A stretch of 34,110 nt of DNA. Origin: an uncultured Clostridium sp. (lineage in GTDB: Bacteria > Bacillota > Clostridia > Lachnospirales > Lachnospiraceae). The position numbers were made by a program, and so were the translations under genes. Positions 15,257 to 21,973 of this stretch are shown here, in pieces; the first letter of the stretch is position 1; every line of letters starts with the position of its first letter. The notes beneath the pieces were generated by a model. That model did not search any database. It had not been told where the DNA came from and saw nothing but the letters and a program-made list of their open reading frames with translations. The DNA lies in assembly GCA_900540335.1 (NCBI GenBank), contig UQFC01000022.1, positions 1-34,110 of the forward strand, read 5' to 3'.

Positions 15257-16207
15257 ATGGGACCGATGATTGAAGATGATATTACACCGGTATTTTTGAT
15301 TAATGGATTTCTGGAAGCCGGAAAAACAGAATTTCTGTCCTTTACAATGGAGCAGGATTATTTTCAGACAGAAGGAAAAACTCTTCTGATTGTCTGTGAG
15401 GAAGGCGATACCGAGTACGATGAAGAACTGCTGAAGGAGACAAGAACTTCCGTGGTTTATGTGGACAGTCTGGATGACATTTCTCCGGATCGGCTGACAG
15501 AGCTGGAGCTGCTTCACAATCCGGAGCGGGTTTTGATAGAATGGAACGGAATGTGGAATCAGGATGATTTGAAGCTTCCGGCTGACTGGACCATTTATCA
15601 GCAGATTACGATTGTAGATATGTCTACCTTTGATTTGTATGTGAAAAACATGAAATCTCTGTTATCTGCCATGGTGCGCAATTCTGAGCTGGTGATCTGC
15701 AACCGGTGTGACGGAATTGAGGATCTGGAACGGTATAAGAGAATGCTGATGTCCATGAACACCAAATGCGAGATTGTGTTTGAGGATGAAAACGGAGAGA
15801 TTGACGAGATTTCAGAGGAGGATCTGCCTTATGATCTCAGCGCTCCTGTGGTGAAGATCAGCCCGGAGGCCTATGGAATCTGGTATATTGACTGTATGGA
15901 TAAGCCGGAACGGTATGTGGGAAAGATTGTGGAATTTACAGCTATGGTGCTGAAATCTCCGGAATTCCCCAAGAACTATTTTGTTCCGGGCCGTATGGCC
16001 ATGACCTGCTGTGCAGATGATATGACATTCCTCGGATATATCTGTAAATCGAGAGATGCAAGACATCTGGAGACAAGACAGTGGGTAACAGTGCGGGCCA
16101 GAGTGGAAGTAGAATTCTGGAAGGACTATGACGGAGAGGGACCGGTTCTGTATGCAGAAGAGGTGGTTCCGGCAGAACCGATTGAAGAAGTAGTACAGTT
16201 TGGATAA
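15257..16207 (+). CDS. COG0523-like GTPase domain fused to a YcgQ/DUF1980-like C-terminal domain
   Basis: 316 residues. The N-terminal half resembles a CobW/G3E GTPase: P-loop GFLEAGKTE (about 16-24), IEWNGMWNQ where family members have the Glu motif, TIVDMSTFDLYVKNM, and NRCD in place of NKxD. The CxCC metal motif is missing. The C-terminal part (about 217-316, YVGKIVEFTAMVLKSPEF, PKNYFVPGRMAMTCC, VRARVEVEF) resembles the TIGR03943/YcgQ (DUF1980) domain, including its MTCC. ATG 15257 follows GGAGGA with good spacing; an in-frame TTG at 15200 lies inside the previous gene. It sits 43 bases after the CobW GTPase, in one operon. No YcgR-like permease follows. The fold assignment of the C-terminal part is from memory of the family. 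Confidence 0.72.
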   Translation: MGPMIEDDITPVFLINGFLEAGKTEFLSFTMEQDYFQTEGKTLLIVCEEGDTEYDEELLKETRTSVVYVDSLDDISPDRLTELELLHNPERVLIEWNGMWNQDDLKLPADWTIYQQITIVDMSTFDLYVKNMKSLLSAMVRNSELVICNRCDGIEDLERYKRMLMSMNTKCEIVFEDENGEIDEISEEDLPYDLSAPVVKISPEAYGIWYIDCMDKPERYVGKIVEFTAMVLKSPEFPKNYFVPGRMAMTCCADDMTFLGYICKSRDARHLETRQWVTVRARVEVEFWKDYDGEGPVLYAEEVVPAEPIEEVVQFG

Positions 16208-16246
16208 GAAGGAAAAACAGCAGGCATAGAAGCTGTGCTGAAATAA

Positions 16247-16294
16247 AAAACAGGGAGTGTTAGCGGCTGTGAGGCTGGAAACATTCCCTGTTTT
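16247..16294. terminator. Bidirectional terminator between the fusion gene and arcC
   Basis: AAAACAGGGA (16247-16256) pairs with TCCCTGTTTT (16285-16294), with an inner TGTT/AACA. T-runs lie on both strands between convergent genes. Confidence 0.8.
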
Positions 16295-16298
16295 GCAT

Positions 16299-17240
16299 TT
16301 ATTCGTGGATTAAGGTGCCTGCTTTGCCGTCAATACTCTCTAAAGCTCTGGGAAGGGCAGTGATAATGGCGCTGCGGCCTTTTCCTGCTTTGATAAAGGA
16401 AACGGCAGCTTCAATCTTGGGAAGCATGGAAGCGGCTTCAAAATGTCCCTGACGGATATATTCCTCAGCCTCTTCTACAGTCATAGAGGAAATGGGCTGC
16501 TCTTTGTCTGTTCCGTAATTCAGAGAAACCCGGTCAACGCTGGTGAGAATCATCAGTACGTCGGCATCTACTTCTTTTGCAAGCAGTCCGCTGGCTAAAT
16601 CCTTTTCAATGACAGCGCTGGCTCCTCTCAGATCCAGTCCCTGCTCCAGGACAGGAATACCGCCGCCTCCGCAGGAAATCACAATCTGATCTGCATCCAG
16701 CAGGGCGCGGATTGCGTCAATTTCTACAATGGCAACCGGCTTTGGGGCGGAAACGATGCGCTGAAAGCCTTTTCCGGGAATCTCTGCAACGTGATTTCCT
16801 CGGGCTTCCTGAAGTCGGGCCTCTTCTGCAGTCATTACGCGTCCTACTTTTTTTACCGGATGGTAAAAGGATTCGTCATAGGGATCCGCGGTTACCTGAG
16901 TCAGAATAGTGGAAACAGACTTGTAGATACCGCGTTTGAGAAGAGCAGAGCGGATTCCGTTCTGCAGGTCGTATCCGATATATCCCTGGCTCATGGCAGA
17001 GCAGACAGACATGGGAGCGGGGGTATATCCCTCTTCCGGATGATTCTGGCACAGCTCGTTCATGGCTGTGTGGATCATGCCTACCTGAGGGGCATTGCTG
17101 TGGACAACAGCAACCTGCCAGCCGGTCTGGATAAAGTCAGCAATGATCTGGGCGGTAGGGCCGATCGCGGCCTTCTGCTCAGGAAGATTCGTTCCCAGGG
17201 CATTGTGCCCAAGGGCTATCACAATTCTTTTTTTTGCCAT
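16299..17240 (-). CDS. arcC: Carbamate kinase
   Basis: 313 residues, the normal length. Motifs are IVIALGHNALGTN at the N-terminus (family GGNAL), VAVVHSNAPQVG, VISCGGGGIPV, EKDLASGLLAKEVDADVLMILT and GHFEAASMLPKIEAAVSFI. It makes ATP from carbamoyl phosphate and ADP, the last step of arginine, agmatine or purine/allantoin fermentation. No arginine deiminase or ornithine carbamoyltransferase is nearby, so it stands alone. GAGGG lies 9 bases before ATG 17240. Confidence 0.95.
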   Translation of the reverse strand: MAKKRIVIALGHNALGTNLPEQKAAIGPTAQIIADFIQTGWQVAVVHSNAPQVGMIHTAMNELCQNHPEEGYTPAPMSVCSAMSQGYIGYDLQNGIRSALLKRGIYKSVSTILTQVTADPYDESFYHPVKKVGRVMTAEEARLQEARGNHVAEIPGKGFQRIVSAPKPVAIVEIDAIRALLDADQIVISCGGGGIPVLEQGLDLRGASAVIEKDLASGLLAKEVDADVLMILTSVDRVSLNYGTDKEQPISSMTVEEAEEYIRQGHFEAASMLPKIEAAVSFIKAGKGRSAIITALPRALESIDGKAGTLIHE

Positions 17241-17284
17241 AATAAGATCCCTCTTTCTGTTGAAAGTGTCACAATAATAGTAAC

Positions 17285-17313
17285 ATTATAGTGTTTTCAC
17301 TGGAAAAATGCAA
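17285..17313 (-). promoter_or_regulatory. Promoter of arcC
   Basis: On the minus strand TTGCAT (17313-17308), 17 bases, then a perfect TATAAT (17290-17285). Confidence 0.6.
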
Positions 17314-17321
17314 CTGGTTTG

Positions 17322-17330
17322 TGTTATACT
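17322..17330 (+). promoter_or_regulatory. Extended -10 promoter of the CPBP protease gene
   Basis: TGT-TATACT (17322-17330) with no clear -35 at the right distance. It starts 9 bases beyond the divergent arcC -35, so the two promoters lie almost back to back. Confidence 0.45.
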
Positions 17331-17417
17331 GAACATGCTGTGACATACGGAACAGGTTTTCCTGTCTGGAATCCGGATGGCAGCAGTTGCGGGAGAAAGG
17401 AATAGAGGTGTGCCGGT

Positions 17418-18200
17418 ATGGCAGATAAAATGAAACGTGTTCTTCTGCTGTTTTGGCATATGATGTGGCCGCTGCTTTTGTATGAGGCCGCGGGAACCCT
17501 GGTTCGTGCAGAATTTGCTGTGATGTTTCCGGAAAAGGAGCCGGAGCAGCTGGCTCTTCCCGCTATGGGGGTGACAGCAGCTGCAGCCTGTGTGTTTCTG
17601 GGGCGATGGTATCAGGAGCAGCGCAGCAGAAGTCAGAGCAGAGGAGAAAAACGAAAGAAGGATGATTTCCTGCTTTTTGTCCTGGCAGCAGCAGCCGGAG
17701 CAGGAGCCTGCCTTTTGTTTAACAGTCTGCTTTTAAGTATCCCAGGAATGAAAAACGGGGCAGAAGAGGTGTCGCGGCTGATTTACAGACCGCCTCTGGC
17801 GGTTCAGCTTCTTTGTACGGGGCTTGTGATTCCTCTGGCGGAGGAGCTGTTGTTCCGGGCTGTGGGATACGGGAATCTCCGCAGGGAAATGTCTGTTTCC
17901 GGTGCGGCGGCAGTTTCCGCTCTCTGGTTTGCCTTGTTTCATGGAAATCCGGTTCAGGGAGCTTATGCGTTTTTGACAGGACTTTGTCTGGCATTTCTGT
18001 TTGAATGGACAGACAGTCTGATGGCAGTATGGAGTTTTCACTCTGCAGCAAATCTTGTTTCTCTTGCAGCCACGGAGGCGGGGGAACGGATGGGAGAACA
18101 GGCATCACCGGTGTTTTTTGTGTGTCTGGGAGCAGCAGGAGGGATGCTGCTTGCATGGTCGTTTTACAGAATTAAGAATAAGAGAGGATGGAAGACGTGA
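17418..18200 (+). CDS. CPBP-family intramembrane metalloprotease (CAAX/Abi type)
   Basis: 260 residues with about seven hydrophobic segments. The three family motifs are present: EELLFR (E142, E143, R147), WFALFHGN with the metal His, and FHSAAN near the C-terminus. Members cleave membrane substrates, prenyl-processing-like, and are often linked to peptide maturation or immunity; the substrate here is unknown. AGAGGTG precedes ATG 17418. Its TGA overlaps the next gene's GTG start (GTGA). Confidence 0.85.
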   Translation: MADKMKRVLLLFWHMMWPLLLYEAAGTLVRAEFAVMFPEKEPEQLALPAMGVTAAAACVFLGRWYQEQRSRSQSRGEKRKKDDFLLFVLAAAAGAGACLLFNSLLLSIPGMKNGAEEVSRLIYRPPLAVQLLCTGLVIPLAEELLFRAVGYGNLRREMSVSGAAAVSALWFALFHGNPVQGAYAFLTGLCLAFLFEWTDSLMAVWSFHSAANLVSLAATEAGERMGEQASPVFFVCLGAAGGMLLAWSFYRIKNKRGWKT

Positions 18201-19216
18201 AATTATTATCCATAGCAATTCCTTGTTATAATTCAGAAGCATATATGCGTCATTGTATTGAAAGCCTGCTTCCCGGAGGAGAAGAGGTGGAGATCCTGAT
18301 TGTCGATGACGGTTCCCAGAAGGATCGGACAGGACAGATTGCAGATGAGTATGAAGCCCGTTATCCGGGAATCTGCCGGGCAATTCATCAGGAAAACGGC
18401 GGCCACGGAGCAGCAGTGAATGCAGGTCTGAGAGAGGCCACCGGGATTTACTTTAAGGTTGTGGACAGTGATGACTGGGTAAATGAGGAGGCATATAAAG
18501 AGGTTTTGGAGACTCTGCGGTTTTTTGTTATGGGAAATCAGACTCTGGATATGCTGATTACCAATTTTGTTTATGAAAAACAGGGCGTGAAGCATAAAAG
18601 AGTCATGCAGTACCGGACTGCCCTTCCCAAGCGGCAGCTGTGTACCTGGAAGGATGTAAAGATGTTCATGCTGGGACAGTACATTCTGATGCATTCTGTT
18701 ATCTACCGTACCGGAATGCTGAGAGACTGCGGTCTGGAGCTTCCCATGCATACCTTTTATGTGGATAATATTTTTGTATTCCAGCCTCTGCCTTATGTAA
18801 AGACATTTTATTATCTGGATGTGAATTTCTACCGTTATTTTATCGGCAGAGAAGATCAGTCTGTCAATGAAAAGGTGATGATTGGCCGGATTGATCAGCA
18901 GATTCGCGTAACAAAGCTGATGCTGGGATATTACCATGAATCAAAGATTTACAGCTGGAAGCTTCGCCATTACATGGTCCGTTATCTGGAAATTATGATG
19001 ACGGTATCCTCGATCCTTGCGATTAAGTCAGGGCTGGAGGAGAATATGGAGAAAAAGAAAGAACTCTGGAATTATCTGCGGAAAATGGATCTGGCGCTGT
19101 ATCTGCGGCTGCGCTGGGGATTTTTGGGGCAAAGCATGAACCTGCCGGGAAAAAGCGGACGGAATGTGTCGATTGCCGGTTACAAGATCAGCCAGAAATT
19201 CTTTGGCTTTAACTAA
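18197..19216 (+). CDS. Family 2 glycosyltransferase
   Basis: 339 residues with a GT-A fold: LLSIAIPCYNSEAYMRHCIE, EILIVDDGSQKDRT, a donor-site HQENGGHGAAVNAGLREATG and the metal DXD in VVDSDDW. The C-terminal half has no membrane segment, so it probably works at the cytoplasmic face on lipid-linked or wall glycans. I prefer the GTG at 18197, which has GAGAGG 9 bases upstream; ATG 18188 would abut that site. The acceptor is unknown. Confidence 0.88.
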   Translation: MKLLSIAIPCYNSEAYMRHCIESLLPGGEEVEILIVDDGSQKDRTGQIADEYEARYPGICRAIHQENGGHGAAVNAGLREATGIYFKVVDSDDWVNEEAYKEVLETLRFFVMGNQTLDMLITNFVYEKQGVKHKRVMQYRTALPKRQLCTWKDVKMFMLGQYILMHSVIYRTGMLRDCGLELPMHTFYVDNIFVFQPLPYVKTFYYLDVNFYRYFIGREDQSVNEKVMIGRIDQQIRVTKLMLGYYHESKIYSWKLRHYMVRYLEIMMTVSSILAIKSGLEENMEKKKELWNYLRKMDLALYLRLRWGFLGQSMNLPGKSGRNVSIAGYKISQKFFGFN

Positions 19217-19277
19217 GAGAAGCCGGATTTCCTGTTTTTACTCTTTGAATTAAAATTTAAAAAAATTAAAAAAAGTG

Positions 19278-19306
19278 TTGACAATTGACACAATAAAGGT
19301 TATACT
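19278..19306 (+). promoter_or_regulatory. Promoter of tRNA operon copy 1
   Basis: TTGACA (19278-19283), 17 bases, TATACT (19301-19306). A second TTGACA lies at 19285-19290 but is badly spaced. Confidence 0.85.
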
Positions 19307-19311
19307 GTCTA

Positions 19312-19344
19312 AGCAGTCTTGAGTGAGACATCACTTGAGACGCT
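19312..19344 (+). other. Leader hairpin of tRNA operon copy 1
   Basis: The leader RNA can form AGC-(A bulge)-11-bp stem (19316-19326 with 19331-19341)-GACA loop-GCT. All positions pair, two as G-U. The matching hairpin in copy 2 differs at three paired positions and still pairs fully. Confidence 0.6.
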
Positions 19345-19350
19345 GGATAT

Positions 19351-19423
19351 GGGGTCTTAGCTCAGCTGGGAGAGCATCTGCCTTACAAGCAGAGGGTCAT
19401 AGGTTCGAGCCCTATAGGCCCCA
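19351..19423 (+). tRNA. tRNA-Val (anticodon TAC), copy 1
   Basis: 73-base cloverleaf: acceptor GGGGTCT/AGGCCCC, anticodon stem CTGCC/AAGCAG region with TAC, T-loop GGTTCGAGCCC. No encoded CCA. Confidence 0.96.
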
Positions 19424-19439
19424 TACCTTAACTGAATAT

Positions 19440-19513
19440 GGCGGAATAGCTCAGTTGGCTAGAGCATACGGTTCATACCCGTAGTGTCGAGAGTTCGAAT
19501 CTCCCTTCCGCTA
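19440..19513 (+). tRNA. tRNA-Met (anticodon CAT), elongator type, copy 1
   Basis: 74-base cloverleaf: acceptor GGCGGAA/TTCCGCT, anticodon stem TACGG/CCGTA with CAT, T-loop AGTTCGAATCT. It lacks the three G-C pairs of an initiator anticodon stem. No encoded CCA. Confidence 0.93.
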
Positions 19514-19518
19514 CTCTG

Positions 19519-19546
19519 AAACCCTTGATTGTTCAAGGGTTTTTTG
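19519..19546 (+). terminator. Terminator of tRNA operon copy 1
   Basis: AAACCCTTGA (19519-19528) pairs with TCAAGGGTTT (19533-19542) around TTGT, followed by T-runs. Just beyond, TTTGAGTCCC occurs twice in tandem (19554-19573). Confidence 0.9.
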
Positions 19547-19741
19547 TTTTTGGTTTGAGTCCCTTTGAGTCCCTCAAATCCCTATCCTGCAATCTGCAAT
19601 TCTATTTTCATTAACCGGCGCGTTTTCAGAAAGTTCCGCATTTTCTTTTTATTTCAATATACCATTTTGTCATATAAAATATTCACAAGTAAAATAAAGC
19701 GGGATAAAGTAGAATTATATAAAACACAGGAGGGTTCAGGT

Positions 19742-20572
19742 ATGAAATTAAAGAGAAAAATCATTGCACTAGCTATGGCTGCTACATTTACAATCAGCAT
19801 GGTTTCAACTGCTTTTGCAGATACGCCTCCACATTTAATGTATGGAACTGAAAAAACTTATGGAGAGGAAAGCACCCAACACAAACCACTATATCAGGAT
19901 GAGTATGACCCCTATTCCAATTGGGGAAGCCAGTATGCTGTTTTGCCCAAAACTGACACGTTCAGCTTTGAAAGAGAAAATTCCGAATTTGATGATAATC
20001 ATAACATAACAATCACATGGTGGGCGGCCACTGTATATGATGCTGATGGAAAGGCAAACTTGTCATTAGAAGGCACTCGTGACATGAAAACGGAGAAATT
20101 CATTTATGGCAAAGAATATCCGGTATATCCAGATGAAGTAAGGGATAAAATAATAAGTCAGGAAGAACACACAGATTCCATGGGAGTTAGCGGTTATTAT
20201 AATGAGTACAATTCAAAAACGACAAATAGAAATGAACCCATTATTATTTTAATGGTAGAAGATCATGATTTGAATTCTTATTATTGGTGGGTCTATCAAG
20301 TCGTTGATAATTGGCAAGTTCCTGATAGGGCAACAGACATTTCTACAAGCACATCTAACACAAACAGTGAGAATAACCATACTGGGAAGTGGGCAAATGA
20401 TAGCAAGGGCTGGTGGATTCAAAACGCAGATGGAACTTATTTGACAAATGCATGGTATCAGTCACCGGAAAGCGGACTTTGGTATTATATGGGAGCTGAT
20501 GGCTATATGTTGACAAATACTACAACACCAGACGGTTACACGGTAAATGCCGACGGCGTTTGGGTTCAATAA
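19742..20572 (+). CDS. Small secreted protein with C-terminal wall-binding repeats
   Basis: 276 residues. The signal peptide (about 1-26) runs MKLKRKIIALAMAATFTISM and ends STAFA before DTPP. The middle part (about 30-215) is unrecognised, rich in Tyr, Trp and Asp. The C-terminus carries choline/glucan-binding-like repeats (WANDSKGWWIQNADGTYLTN, WYQSPESGLWYYMGADGYML, TPDGYTVNADGVWV). ATG 19742 follows AGGAGGG. It is more A/T-rich than its neighbours (AAA, AAT and CAA codons) and is enclosed by two copies of the same tRNA operon, which suggests later arrival. The sequence between the tRNA terminator and its start is A/T-rich, with no clear promoter seen. Confidence 0.8.
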   Translation: MKLKRKIIALAMAATFTISMVSTAFADTPPHLMYGTEKTYGEESTQHKPLYQDEYDPYSNWGSQYAVLPKTDTFSFERENSEFDDNHNITITWWAATVYDADGKANLSLEGTRDMKTEKFIYGKEYPVYPDEVRDKIISQEEHTDSMGVSGYYNEYNSKTTNRNEPIIILMVEDHDLNSYYWWVYQVVDNWQVPDRATDISTSTSNTNSENNHTGKWANDSKGWWIQNADGTYLTNAWYQSPESGLWYYMGADGYMLTNTTTPDGYTVNADGVWVQ

Positions 20573-20591
20573 AAAAGCGAGAAGTAATCAA

Positions 20592-20638
20592 GGCTGAATT
20601 AGAGGATAATGCTTCTAATTCAGCCCCTTTATATTTTA
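20592..20638 (+). terminator. Terminator after the small wall-repeat gene
   Basis: A perfect 12-bp stem, GGCTGAATTAGA (20592-20603) with TCTAATTCAGCC (20614-20625), then CCTTTATATTTT. Confidence 0.85.
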
Positions 20639-20658
20639 TAATTGATTCTGACCACAAT

Positions 20659-20712
20659 TTCCGCTGCTCAGAAGCCCTTGAAGAATTAAGGGTTTTCTGA
20701 TTTGGGCCTGAG
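20659..20712 (+). repeat. Relic of a tRNA-Met 3' end and its terminator
   Basis: TTCCGCT (20659-20665) equals the tRNA-Met 3' acceptor strand. The next bases, GCTCAGAAGCCCTTGA, then AAGGGTTTT and a TGAGC end, track the flank of both intact copies. The rest of the tRNA is missing. It looks like a decayed third copy or recombination scar. Confidence 0.55.
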
Positions 20713-20741
20713 CAAAAAATCAGAATAAAAAAATAAATTGC

Positions 20742-20770
20742 TTGACAATCCGCCCAATAAAGGTTATACT
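20742..20770 (+). promoter_or_regulatory. Promoter of tRNA operon copy 2
   Basis: TTGACA (20742-20747), 17 bases, TATACT (20765-20770). The region from CAATAAAGGTTATACTGTCT onward is nearly identical to copy 1. Confidence 0.85.
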
Positions 20771-20775
20771 GTCTA

Positions 20776-20808
20776 GGCAGTCTTGAGTGAGACATCACTC
20801 GGGACGCT
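20776..20808 (+). other. Leader hairpin of tRNA operon copy 2
   Basis: Same fold as 19312-19344: GGC-(A bulge)-11-bp stem (20780-20790 with 20795-20805)-GACA loop-GCT. The differences from copy 1 in paired positions are A-U to G-U, A-U to G-U and G-U to G-C, so pairing is kept. Confidence 0.6.
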
Positions 20809-20814
20809 GGATAT

Positions 20815-20887
20815 GGGGTCTTAGCTCAGCTGGGAGAGCATCTGCCTTACAAGCAGAGGGTCATAGGTTCGAGCCCTATAGGCCCCA
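20815..20887 (+). tRNA. tRNA-Val (anticodon TAC), copy 2
   Basis: Same 73-base sequence as 19351-19423. The spacer to the next tRNA is also the same. Confidence 0.96.
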
Positions 20888-20903
20888 TACCTTAACTGAA
20901 TAT

Positions 20904-20977
20904 GGCGGAATAGCTCAGTTGGCTAGAGCATACGGTTCATACCCGTAGTGTCGAGAGTTCGAATCTCCCTTCCGCTA
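20904..20977 (+). tRNA. tRNA-Met (anticodon CAT), elongator type, copy 2
   Basis: Same 74-base sequence as 19440-19513. Confidence 0.93.
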
Positions 20978-20985
20978 CTTGGAAG

Positions 20986-21009
20986 CCCTTGATTTTTCAA
21001 GGGTTTTTT
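20986..21009 (+). terminator. Terminator of tRNA operon copy 2
   Basis: CCCTTGA (20986-20992) pairs with TCAAGGG (20997-21003), followed by TTTTTTTG. Confidence 0.88.
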
Positions 21010-21095
21010 TGTTTTTGGTTTGAGTACCTTTTTTATGAGGCAGGAAAAATGTTTATTTTTAAGAAAAATTACATAGATTAGATAGAAAAATTTTA

Positions 21096-21124
21096 TTGTA
21101 CTCTGTTCTCTTGTGTGCTATAAT
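21096..21124 (+). promoter_or_regulatory. Promoter of the PAP2-like gene
   Basis: TTGTAC (21096-21101), 17 bases, perfect TATAAT (21119-21124) with extended TGC before it. Confidence 0.65.
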
Positions 21125-21162
21125 CCGAAAAAACAAGTTGATGAGGCAGAAAGGAGAGTCAA

Positions 21163-21819
21163 GTGAAAAAGTTGTTAAAAAAATATGGGCATGTATGGGT
21201 GCTGTCATATGGCTTTCTGTACCTGCCGTGGTTTTTTTATCTGGAACGGACTGTGATCAGTGATTACGCGGTGATGCATACAGCTTTGGACGATTATATT
21301 CCATTTAATGAATATTTTATTATTCCTTATCTGTTCTGGTTCGTGTATGTGGCGGGAGCAATTGGATATTTCTTTTTTACAAACCGGCAGGATTATTACA
21401 AACTGTGTGGATTTTTGTTTGTAGGCATGACCATCAGCCTGATTATCTGCACCTTTTTTCCAAACGGAACAGATCTTCGGATAGAGGTGGATCCCCAGAA
21501 GAATTTCTGCAGCTGGCTTGTTTCCATGCTTCATGTGGCAGATACTTCTACCAATGTGTTTCCCAGTATCCATGTATACAATTCTGTGGCAGTTCACTGT
21601 TCAGTGATGAACAGTGCGGCTTTGCGGGATAAGGTATGGCTGAGAAGAGGCTCCTTTGCGGCTATGGTTCTGATTTGTATGTCTACCGTTGTTTTAAAGC
21701 AGCATTCTGTGCTGGATGTAGTGGGAGCGCTGATTCTGGCGTATCTGATGTATCCCCTGGTGTATGCAACAGATTATGCGGCAGCAAGAAAAACTGCGGA
21801 GCAGAAAGTGATGAGCTGA
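21163..21819 (+). CDS. PAP2-like membrane phosphatase
   Basis: 218 residues with about six membrane segments. The second and third PAP2 motifs are visible: FPSIHV with a His, and VLKQHSVLDVVGA with the catalytic-type His and Asp. The first motif (KxxxxxxRP) is not clear; the region reads DLRIEVDPQ, so this is a divergent PAP2 member. It probably removes phosphate from a lipid such as phosphatidate or a polyprenyl phosphate. The GTG start at 21163 follows AAGGAG. The lipid kinase that follows suggests linked lipid metabolism, although a terminator separates them. Confidence 0.8.
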   Translation: MKKLLKKYGHVWVLSYGFLYLPWFFYLERTVISDYAVMHTALDDYIPFNEYFIIPYLFWFVYVAGAIGYFFFTNRQDYYKLCGFLFVGMTISLIICTFFPNGTDLRIEVDPQKNFCSWLVSMLHVADTSTNVFPSIHVYNSVAVHCSVMNSAALRDKVWLRRGSFAAMVLICMSTVVLKQHSVLDVVGALILAYLMYPLVYATDYAAARKTAEQKVMS

Positions 21820-21835
21820 ATATTTTTAAAATAAG

Positions 21836-21877
21836 AAAGACTGCGGAGCGAAACAGGTTCTGCGGTCTTTTTCTTTT
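21836..21877 (+). terminator. Terminator after the PAP2-like gene
   Basis: AAAGACTGCGGA (21836-21847) pairs along its whole length with TCTGCGGTCTTT (21859-21870), two pairs being G-U, then TTCTTTT. Two tandem AAAAAAGAGTTT copies follow. Confidence 0.85.
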
Positions 21878-21935
21878 AAAAAAGAGTTTAAAAAAAGAGT
21901 TTATATAAATTTTCTTAGTTGTTTTCCGGATTTTA

Positions 21936-21944
21936 TGTTATACT
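21936..21944 (+). promoter_or_regulatory. Extended -10 promoter of the lipid kinase gene
   Basis: TGT-TATACT (21936-21944), with no good -35. It lies about 30 bases before the start codon. Confidence 0.45.
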
Positions 21945-21973
21945 CTATTATAGTATACAGTGGGAGGTTTTCC

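Noticed and set aside
19554..19573. Attachment site for an integrative element (tandem TTTGAGTCCC)
   Set aside because: No integrase and no matching copy at the other end of the cargo; it is only a two-unit tandem repeat.
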